This document shows, piece by piece, positions 1-4,943 of a DNA stretch of 6,357 nucleotides. The notes beneath the pieces are model-generated. The model made no database searches. It saw only the letters and a program-made list of their open reading frames with translations, and was not told where the DNA came from. The translations under genes and the position numbers were made by a program. Source of the DNA: an uncultured Erysipelotrichaceae bacterium (GTDB lineage Bacteria; Bacillota_I; Bacilli_A; Erysipelotrichales; Erysipelotrichaceae); assembly GCA_937893115.1 (NCBI GenBank), contig CALBGK010000216.1, positions 1 through 6,357 on the forward strand, in the 5' to 3' direction. Within the stretch, counting starts at the first letter, position 1. Each line of letters opens with the position of its first letter.

Positions 1-2
1 CT

Positions 3-260
3 ATCGGTGTCTTAGACGACGAAGATCTACCTTTAGTACTTCCTGATTTAGATGACTATGGTCCATCTAAAAATGGTGGGGCACCACTTGATAAAGCGAT
101 TGATTGGGTAAATGTGGAATACAATGGCAAAAAGGGCAAAAGAGAGACTTCGACTATGCCTGGTTCGGCTGGTTCAAGCTGGTATTACTTGCGCTATATC
201 GACCCTGATAACACTGGATGCCTGTCGATTTATATATCGGCGGTCCTGAACATGCGGTAG
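3..260 (+). CDS. leuS: Leucyl-tRNA synthetase, upstream fragment (5' end outside window, frame broken)
   Basis: This frame is open from the window edge and reads as the class I leucyl-tRNA synthetase region just after the editing domain. It contains LPDLDDYGPSKNGG, then IDWVNVEYNGKKGKRET, then STMPGSAGSSWYYLRYIDP (about 147-206), which is the hallmark return to the Rossmann catalytic core. Family similarity ends at about base 212. After that the frame carries unrelated residues and stops at TAG 258-260. The LeuRS sequence resumes one frame over at TGG 215-217 and ATG 218. This is therefore the N-terminal side of one interrupted leuS, not a separate gene. The enzyme charges tRNA-Leu with leucine in the cytoplasm and is normally essential, so the break is either a recent mutation or a sequencing or assembly error. 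Identification as LeuRS is certain; the state of the gene is not. Confidence 0.85.
   Translation: MGVLDDEDLPLVLPDLDDYGPSKNGGAPLDKAIDWVNVEYNGKKGKRETSTMPGSAGSSWYYLRYIDPDNTGCLSIYISAVLNMR
205..220 (+). other. Frame break inside leuS with missing codons
   Basis: Frame 3 encodes LRYIDPDN up to base 212, and frame 2 encodes WMPVDLYIGG from base 215. LeuRS proteins I recall from related Bacillota have about twelve residues between the DPxN block and this Trp. Here only two bases, AC, lie between the two codons. That implies a net loss of about 34 bp, a length that is not a multiple of three and explains the frame change. The exact loss depends on the true family spacing in this species. Confidence 0.7.
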
Positions 261-1054
261 GCCACTTGTTGTATTCACGTATGTGGAATAATTACCTCTA
301 TGATAAGGGTCTAGTTTTTACTAAAGAACCTTTCCAAAAATTAGTTCATCAAGGATATATCCTTGGATCTAATGGTATTAAGATGGGTAAACGATATCCT
401 GAATATGTCGTCAATCCAAATGATATCGTGAGAGACTATGGTGCTGATACCTTACGTCTTTATGAGATGTTTATGGGTCCGTTAGAGGCTGATAAACCAT
501 GGTCTACGCAAGGTATAGAAGGTGCACATCGATGGTTAGAAAGAGTATGGCGACTAATTGTTGAAAGTGATAAATTAGTCGATGACAATGACCATAGTTT
601 AGATTATTCATTTAACTTCTTGGTTAAGAAGGTTACGGAAGATATTGAAAATCTACGTTTGAATACTGCTATTTCTCAAATGATGATCTTCATTAATGAC
701 TGTTATAAACAAGAAAAAGTATACAAGGGATATATTATTGATTTTGTGGCAATGTTGTCATGCTTCACACCACATATCGGTAATGAAATGTATGAAATAC
801 TGACTGGCAAGACAGATTTAGCTTATCGTCCATGGCCAAAATATGATGAATCTAAGCTACAGCTAGAAGAAAAAGAAGTAGTTGTTCAAGTAAATGGCAA
901 GGTGCGTGCTAAATTTATGGCTAGCACTACTTGGGATGATGAAGAATTATATGCTGAAGCTCTTAAGCAAGATAATGTCGTTCGTTTTATTGAAGGCAAA
1001 GAAATTAAAAAGCACTTTGTAATCAAAGGCAAAGTAATAAATATCGTAGTTTAA
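218..1054 (+). CDS. leuS: Leucyl-tRNA synthetase, C-terminal part
   Basis: The 278 residues form the C-terminal third of a bacterial leucyl-tRNA synthetase. In order: VDLYIGGPEHAVGHLLYSR (residues 3-21, catalytic core); the second class I signature as KMGKR (55-59) in place of KMSKS; NPNDIVRDYGADTLRLY (66-82); the helical anticodon-binding domain (about 95-200); and the C-terminal tRNA-contacting domain beginning VVVQVNGKVRAKF (about 223-235). ATG 218 is not a credible native start. It has no ribosome site, and it is the Met of a WMPVDLY block that normally lies inside the protein. The piece belongs to the reading frame that stops at 260, separated from it by a frame shift. No other stop or shift disturbs these 837 bases. 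The stop is TAA at 1052-1054, two bases before the next gene, which suggests co-transcription. Confidence 0.93.
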   Translation: MPVDLYIGGPEHAVGHLLYSRMWNNYLYDKGLVFTKEPFQKLVHQGYILGSNGIKMGKRYPEYVVNPNDIVRDYGADTLRLYEMFMGPLEADKPWSTQGIEGAHRWLERVWRLIVESDKLVDDNDHSLDYSFNFLVKKVTEDIENLRLNTAISQMMIFINDCYKQEKVYKGYIIDFVAMLSCFTPHIGNEMYEILTGKTDLAYRPWPKYDESKLQLEEKEVVVQVNGKVRAKFMASTTWDDEELYAEALKQDNVVRFIEGKEIKKHFVIKGKVINIVV

Positions 1055-1056
1055 TC

Positions 1057-1965
1057 ATGATGGAAAAATATAAGCTCAATTCGCCATATGATAACTTAGC
1101 TCTTGATATTTCGGTATGTAAAGCACAAAGTCAGAAAGCCTTATTTGTCATCGCTCATGGCATGGCTGAGCATAAAGAAAGATATATAAGTTTTATGGAA
1201 TATCTAGCTTCTAAGGGCTATACTTCATTAATCTATGACCATCGTGGTCATGGGCAAAGTGTCAAGACTAAGGATGATTTAGGCTATTTTAATGATGAAA
1301 GTAGTGATGCTATCGTCGAAGATTTAGCTATGATTATTGATGATGCCAAGACTAGATATAGTGTTCAAAAACTTATTCTTTTAGGACATAGTATGGGTTC
1401 CATGGTTGTAAGGAAGTATCTTCAAAAACACGATGAACAGATAGATTCCCTTATCGTATGTGGCTCTCCTAGCTACAATCCTTTGAGTAAAATAGCCCTC
1501 TTGTTAATTGATGTCATGAAATCATTTAAGGGTGATAGATATCGCAGTCCTTTGATACAGAATCTAGCTTTTGGCTCCTATAATAAGGGGATTATAGGTG
1601 AGTCAGAGAATCGTTGGCTATCTTATAATAAAGACAATGTTAAAAACTATGACGAAAATGAATTAGATGGCTTCATCTTTACTTTGAATGGTTTTAAAAA
1701 TCTCTTTACACTTATGCAAGATGCCTATGATAAAAAGGATTATGAAGTCAAAAATAGTGACCTACCCATCCTTTTTATCGCTGGTCATGATGACCCAGTC
1801 ATCATTAATGAAGAGAAGTTTAAGAGCGCTGTCGACTTTATAAAGAACTTAGGATATAAAAACGTTCAAGCTATCTTATATCCTAAGATGCGTCATGAAA
1901 TATTAAATGAGTCTGATAATATTAAGGTTTATGAAGATATTATCAATTGGATAGATATTAAATAA
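1057..1965 (+). CDS. Alpha/beta hydrolase, monoglyceride lipase / lysophospholipase-like
   Basis: This 302-residue protein fits the Hydrolase_4 (serine aminopeptidase S33-like) branch of alpha/beta hydrolases, which includes bacterial monoacylglycerol lipases and PldB-type lysophospholipases. Visible marks are the oxyanion-hole strand AHGMAEHKERY (33-43), YDHRGHGQS (60-68), the nucleophile elbow GHSMG with Ser112, the acid GHDDP (probably Asp246) and the base His280 in PKMRHE. A lid or cap region lies at about 138-225. There is no signal peptide or membrane segment, so the protein is probably cytoplasmic or loosely membrane-associated. The start follows the leuS stop by two bases; ATG 1057 and ATG 1060 are both possible and change one residue. 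No clear Shine-Dalgarno precedes it, so translation probably depends on coupling to leuS. The likely reaction is carboxyl-ester cleavage of glycerolipids, but substrate cannot be read from sequence. Confidence 0.88.
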   Translation: MMEKYKLNSPYDNLALDISVCKAQSQKALFVIAHGMAEHKERYISFMEYLASKGYTSLIYDHRGHGQSVKTKDDLGYFNDESSDAIVEDLAMIIDDAKTRYSVQKLILLGHSMGSMVVRKYLQKHDEQIDSLIVCGSPSYNPLSKIALLLIDVMKSFKGDRYRSPLIQNLAFGSYNKGIIGESENRWLSYNKDNVKNYDENELDGFIFTLNGFKNLFTLMQDAYDKKDYEVKNSDLPILFIAGHDDPVIINEEKFKSAVDFIKNLGYKNVQAILYPKMRHEILNESDNIKVYEDIINWIDIK

Positions 1966-1975
1966 GAAAACAATT

Positions 1976-2021
1976 ATAAATAAGGCAGGTTGTCAATATT
2001 AAGAAATCAACACTTATTTAT
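1976..2021. repeat. AT-rich inverted repeat upstream of the lipoprotein gene
   Basis: ATAAATAAG at 1976-1984 is the exact reverse complement of CTTATTTAT at 2013-2021. Inside it, GTTG (1989-1992) can pair with CAAC (2008-2011). No T-run follows on the plus strand, so it is a poor terminator for the hydrolase gene. It could be a weak leader hairpin or chance in AT-rich DNA. Confidence 0.3.
1990..2020 (+). promoter_or_regulatory. Possible weak promoter for the lipoprotein gene
   Basis: TTGTCA at 1990-1995 matches the sigma-A -35 box at five of six positions. The only downstream -10 candidates are poor: TTATTT at 2014-2019 (18-bp spacer) and TATTTA at 2015-2020 (19-bp spacer). A promoter is expected because the lipoprotein gene has its own strong ribosome site and a 93-bp gap before it, but the sequence alone does not settle its position. 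Confidence 0.27.
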
Positions 2022-2044
2022 TACAAAGAAACAAATTATTATTT

Positions 2045-2052
2045 AGGAGAGG
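2045..2052 (+). promoter_or_regulatory. Ribosome binding site of the lipoprotein gene
   Basis: AGGAGAGG lies six bases before ATG 2059. It is close to a full anti-16S match and one of the two strongest ribosome sites in the window. It fixes the start of the lipoprotein gene. Confidence 0.85.
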
Positions 2053-2058
2053 AAAATT

Positions 2059-2553
2059 ATGAAAAAAATTATTTCAATCATCTTATTAAGCACTCTGCTT
2101 TTTGCATGTTCACAATCAAATGAAAATGGTATCTTTAGTTCATTCACTGAGAGCAACAGAGATAACATCAATATCTATTATTCTAATGAGCGTACTACTG
2201 ATGGCAAGATGGACCTTAAGAATATGGGTATCAGTGCAGATCAAGAAACTGAAGTTGATGAACAAGTCATCGAAATCAAGAATAATATTCTTGGAATCAT
2301 CACTGAGATTGGTTCATTAGAAAGAGAAGTACTTACTGATACTATTGTTACTAATGAAGGCTGTACTGTCTTAAAGACAAGTGAAAATAGCGATTATATC
2401 CGTTTGTGCAGTGATGGCAATATGGTATTCTCTAATAGTGAAACTCGTGAAACATATAAATTCACTAGTGAAGAGTATACATCTTTATATGAGGAGCTAG
2501 ATAAAAATATCAATTCATATGATGAGTTGATCACTTCACTAGTTAGTGAATAA
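2059..2553 (+). CDS. Putative secreted lipoprotein of unknown function
   Basis: The 164-residue product begins with a classic lipoprotein signal: MKK, a hydrophobic stretch (4-15), and the lipobox LFAC with Cys17 as the predicted lipid-modified residue. The protein should be anchored to the outer face of the cytoplasmic membrane. The mature part starts with a polar Ser/Asn-rich linker (18-37) and is strongly acidic. It has a predicted helical stretch with many Glu and Ile (about 62-90), two further cysteines (102 and 117) around a beta-like core containing YIRLCSDGNMVFS (113-125), and a helical Glu-rich tail (137-164). The paired cysteines could form an extracytoplasmic disulfide. I do not recognise the family. 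The gene follows the hydrolase after a 93-bp gap, has its own ribosome site and ends at a strong hairpin, so it is probably a separate transcription unit. Confidence 0.82.
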   Translation: MKKIISIILLSTLLFACSQSNENGIFSSFTESNRDNINIYYSNERTTDGKMDLKNMGISADQETEVDEQVIEIKNNILGIITEIGSLEREVLTDTIVTNEGCTVLKTSENSDYIRLCSDGNMVFSNSETRETYKFTSEEYTSLYEELDKNINSYDELITSLVSE

Positions 2554-2560
2554 TTAAGAA

Positions 2561-2596
2561 AATAGGCGAATCCAAAGTGATTCGCCTATATTTCTA
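2561..2596. terminator. Bidirectional rho-independent terminator
   Basis: ATAGGCGAATC (2562-2572) and GATTCGCCTAT (2579-2589) form a perfect 11-bp stem with a six-base loop. On the plus strand it is followed by ATTTCTATGTTTTTA. On the minus strand it is followed by TTTCTTAATTA. It sits in the 48-bp gap between two convergent genes and can end both the lipoprotein and the rpiB transcripts. Confidence 0.85.
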
Positions 2597-2601
2597 TGTT
2601 T

Positions 2602-3045
2602 TTAGTTTCTTTCTTCGATTTGTTTAATCATATCTACTCTTCTTTGATGTCTACCACCTTCAAAGCTAGTATTTAGCCATTCGTCAACTATCATCTTAGC
2701 CATTTCTGCTCCGATGACCCTAGCACCAAAAGCTAAGATATTTGCATCATTGTGCATTCTAGACATCTTGGCTGAATATGGTTCTGAGCAGACGCAACAT
2801 CTAATTCCTTTGACTTTGTTGCAAGAAAGAGAGATACCAATACCTGTTCCACAGATGGCGATACCGTAGTCTACTTCGCCATTTTTAACAGCGTTAGCTA
2901 AAGTTTCTCCAGCGATAGGGTAGTCATATGATTCATGACTATCTGTGCCAAAATTTACCATTTCATATCCCTTATCTTCTAAGTAAGATATGAGGGTATT
3001 TTTTAATTCGACACCTGTATGGTCGTTTGCAATTCCAATTTTCAT
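2602..3045 (-). CDS. rpiB: Ribose-5-phosphate isomerase B
   Basis: This 147-residue protein belongs to the RpiB/LacAB family, which interconverts ribose 5-phosphate and ribulose 5-phosphate in the non-oxidative pentose phosphate pathway. It has the full usual length. Visible residues are the N-terminal strand MKIGIANDHTG with Asp8-His9, the GTDSHESYDYP segment (33-43), the catalytic-base loop ICGTGIGIS with Cys65 and Thr67, the ring-opening His98 in RMHNDANIL, Arg109 in FGARV, and Arg132 and Arg136 near the C-terminus (phosphate binding in the family). A single subunit that keeps the Cys65-equivalent favours RpiB over the paired LacA/LacB galactose-6-phosphate isomerase; relatives acting on allose 6-phosphate cannot be excluded. 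ATG 3045 is supported by a ribosome site and matches the family N-terminus. The gene stands alone, convergent with the lipoprotein gene and divergent from scpA. Confidence 0.95.
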   Translation of the reverse strand: MKIGIANDHTGVELKNTLISYLEDKGYEMVNFGTDSHESYDYPIAGETLANAVKNGEVDYGIAICGTGIGISLSCNKVKGIRCCVCSEPYSAKMSRMHNDANILAFGARVIGAEMAKMIVDEWLNTSFEGGRHQRRVDMIKQIEERN

Positions 3046-3051
3046 CTATAC

Positions 3052-3058
3052 ATCCTCA
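3052..3058 (-). promoter_or_regulatory. Ribosome binding site of rpiB
   Basis: On the minus strand TGAGGAT precedes the ATG at 3045, with the GAGG core (3057-3054) ending eight bases before the start codon. This is a normal Shine-Dalgarno and supports the chosen start. Confidence 0.75.
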
Positions 3059-3066
3059 CTCTTAAT

Positions 3067-3081
3067 AATCATATCATGATT
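3067..3081. repeat. Inverted repeat in the rpiB/scpA divergent region
   Basis: AATCAT (3067-3072) and ATGATT (3076-3081) form an inverted repeat with a three-base centre. The nested octamer ATCATGAT (3073-3080) is itself a perfect palindrome. The repeat covers the rpiB -10 region and lies just upstream of the scpA -10. It could be a small operator, or just the shape created by the promoter sequence. Confidence 0.35.
3068..3076 (-). promoter_or_regulatory. Extended -10 promoter of rpiB
   Basis: The minus strand reads TGATATGAT (3076 to 3068): an extended -10 TGn followed by TATGAT, which matches TATAAT at five of six positions. No good -35 box is seen 16-18 bp upstream. Predicted initiation is about 3061, giving a leader of about 16 bases that still contains the ribosome site. 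Confidence 0.55.
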
Positions 3082-3089
3082 TGAAAGTG

Positions 3090-3098
3090 TGTTATAAT
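3090..3098 (+). promoter_or_regulatory. Extended -10 promoter of scpA
   Basis: TGTTATAAT combines an extended -10 TGn (3090-3092) with a perfect TATAAT (3093-3098). A -35 box is not evident, which is typical of extended -10 promoters. Initiation about seven bases downstream would fall near 3105, only nine or so bases before the ATG of scpA at 3114. Confidence 0.65.
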
Positions 3099-3113
3099 AC
3101 ATTTTGTAATTAT

Positions 3114-3839
3114 ATGGCATTTAATTTAACAACAGAAAAATTTGAGGGTCCTCTTGATTTGATGCTTCATCTCATCAGAGAACAAAAGTTAGATATCTTT
3201 GATTTGGATATGGAAGTATTGACTGACCAATATTTAGCTTATCTTAATAAGATGGAAGAACTACATTTAGAAATAGAGAGCGAGTATCTTTTAGAACTGG
3301 CTATTTTAATTGAATACAAAAGTAAAAAACTCTTGCCTAAGGATGAGAAGGACGAAGACTTACAAGTAGAAGACCCTAAGGAATTATTGGTACAAAGACT
3401 ATTAGAATATCAAAAGTATAAGGAAGCATCTTATAAATTGAATGATAGTTACATCTCTAGACAAGAGATATTCTCTAAGTCTCCTTCTTATGAAGATTAT
3501 CTTGATAAGGATAGTGATGAAAATAAGATAGAAGGTAATCCTAATGACCTTTTTAAGGCTATGAATAGAATGCTTAGGAAGATGCAACTATCTAAACCTA
3601 TAAATACCAGTTTCGCTAATAAAGAGATTTCTATCGATGATAGAATCTTAGAGATAAAAGCTCAGATGGTTGATTTACCAAGTACATTTAGTTTTGATGA
3701 CTTAGTGACTGATGTGAGTGCTATCAGTGAATACATCATCACTTTTTTGGCGATATTAGATTTGATAAAAGACCATATCCTATTATTTAGTATTGATGAT
3801 ATGGACAATATATATTTAAAAAAGGCAGGTTTTAATTAA
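3114..3839 (+). CDS. scpA: Segregation and condensation protein A (kleisin)
   Basis: ScpA is the kleisin subunit that bridges the two heads of the Smc dimer and recruits ScpB, compacting and separating sister chromosomes. From ATG 3114 the protein has 241 residues, within the normal range. It opens with the family N-terminus, FEGPLDLMLHLIREQKLDIF (10-29), followed by the Smc-neck-binding helices and the SEYLLELAILIEYKSKKLLP segment (56-75). A variable charged linker follows (76-170). The C-terminal winged helix that binds the Smc head cap runs from about 173 to 239. A longer reading from TTG 3081 is possible, but it would add 11 residues before the conserved start and would translate across the -10 box TATAAT, so I reject it. 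No Shine-Dalgarno precedes ATG 3114 and the predicted leader is very short. scpB starts one base after its stop. Confidence 0.95.
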   Translation: MAFNLTTEKFEGPLDLMLHLIREQKLDIFDLDMEVLTDQYLAYLNKMEELHLEIESEYLLELAILIEYKSKKLLPKDEKDEDLQVEDPKELLVQRLLEYQKYKEASYKLNDSYISRQEIFSKSPSYEDYLDKDSDENKIEGNPNDLFKAMNRMLRKMQLSKPINTSFANKEISIDDRILEIKAQMVDLPSTFSFDDLVTDVSAISEYIITFLAILDLIKDHILLFSIDDMDNIYLKKAGFN

Positions 3840-3840
3840 T

Positions 3841-4467
3841 ATGATGACTATTATTGGAAGAGAGATGAGTAAAAGTGAGAAAGCAAGATGGAGAAATCGT
3901 ATCAGCAAGGTCAAGAAAGTCGTCGGACAAGAAAAAGATATGCAAGCCATCATCGAGGGACTTTTATATATCGCTGGTGAAGATGGACTCAAGATCGAAC
4001 AGATTATGATGGCTATCGATAGTAATTATGATGAAGTGTTAGGACTATTAAAGGTAATAAGAAAGAAGTATAGCCAAAAGACTAGCGGTATAGAACTTGT
4101 GACCTTTGCTTCAAGATATAAGTTTGTCACAAAAGATTTTATCTATCCTTACGCTGTTAAATTACTAGATACAGCTAAACCACAAACACTATCTCAAAGT
4201 GCCTTAGAGACTTTGGCCATCATTGCCTATAAACAACCTATCACTAGAGTCGAGATAGAAGAACTCAGAGGCGTCAGCTCAGAAATGATGCTTAGAAAAT
4301 TATTATCGAGGGGACTAATTAAAGAATCAGGCCGTTCATCTGCGCCAGGAAGACCTATATTATATGAAGTGACCGATGAATTTATGGATTCTTTTAAACT
4401 CGATGATTTAAAAGAATTGCCAGAACTTCCAGAATATGAAAATGAACAAGAAGACTTATTTGATTAG
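3841..4467 (+). CDS. scpB: Segregation and condensation protein B
   Basis: ScpB dimers bind the central part of ScpA and complete the Smc-ScpAB condensin. The 208 residues include two winged-helix domains: the first at about 35-110, starting MQAIIEGLLYIAGEDGL, and the second at about 117-182. The second contains the family hallmark LSQSALETLAIIAYKQPITR, then EIEELRGVSSEMMLRKLLSRGLI and SGRSSAPGRPILYEVT. An acidic tail, ELPELPEYENEQEDLFD, ends the protein. The family core normally begins close to M34, so residues 1-33 are an additional basic segment (ten Lys/Arg, four Asp/Glu). ATG 3841 is kept because it follows the scpA stop TAA (3837-3839) by one base, which favours coupling. ATG 3865, with GGAAGAGAG upstream, and ATG 3940 are alternatives. 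The 3' end overlaps the next gene by 32 bases. Confidence 0.94.
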   Translation: MMTIIGREMSKSEKARWRNRISKVKKVVGQEKDMQAIIEGLLYIAGEDGLKIEQIMMAIDSNYDEVLGLLKVIRKKYSQKTSGIELVTFASRYKFVTKDFIYPYAVKLLDTAKPQTLSQSALETLAIIAYKQPITRVEIEELRGVSSEMMLRKLLSRGLIKESGRSSAPGRPILYEVTDEFMDSFKLDDLKELPELPEYENEQEDLFD

Positions 4468-4900
4468 AGAATATAGAAGTAGCGATATCGATGCAGTTAT
4501 CGCTCTTTTTAAAGATACCGTCTATGCGATTAATTCTAAAGATTATTTTTTCAATCAGATTGAAGCCTGGACCAATATCGATGTGAATAAGTGGATCGAA
4601 ACACTGGAGAAGAATTATTCTTTAGTAGCTACTATCGATGAAAAGATAGTAGGTTTTGGTGATATGGATGATAATGATCATCTTGACCGTCTATATGTCC
4701 ATAAAGATTATCAAGGTTTAGGCATCGCAACTAGCCTATGTGATAAGTTGGAGGCAAGAGCATCTAAAGAAATTAGTACTTTTGCTTCGATTAGCGCTAA
4801 AGGTTTCTTTGAAAAAAGGGGATATTCGACAATAAAAGTCCAAGAAGTATGTCGTCATGGCATCTATTTGACTAATTATATAATGCTTAAGGAGCTTTAG
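4436..4900 (+). CDS. GNAT-family N-acetyltransferase, YafP-like
   Basis: This is a 154-residue GCN5-related N-acetyltransferase, which transfers acetyl from acetyl-CoA to an unknown amine. The fold is visible as the first strand and helix YLIREYRSSDIDAVIALFKDT (8-28, beta1-alpha1), then SLVATIDEKIVGFGDMD (62-78, beta2-beta3), then LDRLYVHKDYQGLGIATSL (83-101). The last contains the acetyl-CoA pyrophosphate loop QGLGIA (93-98). The C-terminal part has SAKGFFEKRGYSTIKVQEV (120-138) and GIYLTNYIMLKEL. The AINSKDY and QIEAW segments together with the GIYLTNY end resemble YafP-type acetyltransferases. The start lies within scpB; ATG 4436 and ATG 4442 are both possible, and neither has a clear ribosome site, so translation probably depends on scpB. 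Co-transcription with scpAB does not itself indicate a chromosome role. Confidence 0.88.
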   Translation: MKMNKKTYLIREYRSSDIDAVIALFKDTVYAINSKDYFFNQIEAWTNIDVNKWIETLEKNYSLVATIDEKIVGFGDMDDNDHLDRLYVHKDYQGLGIATSLCDKLEARASKEISTFASISAKGFFEKRGYSTIKVQEVCRHGIYLTNYIMLKEL

Positions 4901-4929
4901 GATAATTATTCTTGCTCGGTAATAATAAT

Positions 4930-4939
4930 GAGGAAAGGA
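4930..4939 (+). promoter_or_regulatory. Ribosome binding site of the CpaB-like gene
   Basis: GAGGAAAGGA ends four bases before ATG 4944. The strong purine-rich match decides the start of the SAF-domain gene and suggests efficient, independent translation, unlike the coupled genes upstream. Confidence 0.8.
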
Positions 4940-4943
4940 AATT

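Noticed and set aside
1..1054. Two separate genes, with ATG 218 as the start of an independent protein
   Set aside because: Both pieces are adjoining segments of one LeuRS, and ATG 218 has no ribosome site.
2102..2320. 72-codon open frame inside the lipoprotein gene
   Set aside because: It is out of frame with a gene that has a strong ribosome site and signal peptide, has no ribosome site itself and resembles no protein.
3081..3098. TTGAAA (3081-3086) as the -35 partner of TATAAT (3093-3098)
   Set aside because: Only six bases separate them, far too short for a sigma-A promoter. The extended -10 TGn explains the site better.
3081..3113. TTG at 3081 as an upstream start for scpA
   Set aside because: It would add 11 residues not seen in the family, lacks a ribosome site, and the added codons cover a perfect TATAAT promoter element. 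ATG 3114 gives the canonical N-terminus.
3402..3587. 61-codon minus-strand frame within scpA
   Set aside because: It is antisense to the ScpA linker, low in complexity and has no start signals; it is a shadow frame.
4868..4884. TTGACT and TATAAT at the end of the acetyltransferase gene as a promoter for the CpaB-like gene
   Set aside because: The two boxes are five bases apart and cannot work together. The TATAAT alone has no -35 at 16-18 bp and no TGn extension, and it lies in coding sequence.
4905..4926. Hairpin ATTATT/AATAAT between the acetyltransferase and CpaB-like genes as a terminator
   Set aside because: Its stem is six A-T pairs with no following T-run, too weak to terminate.
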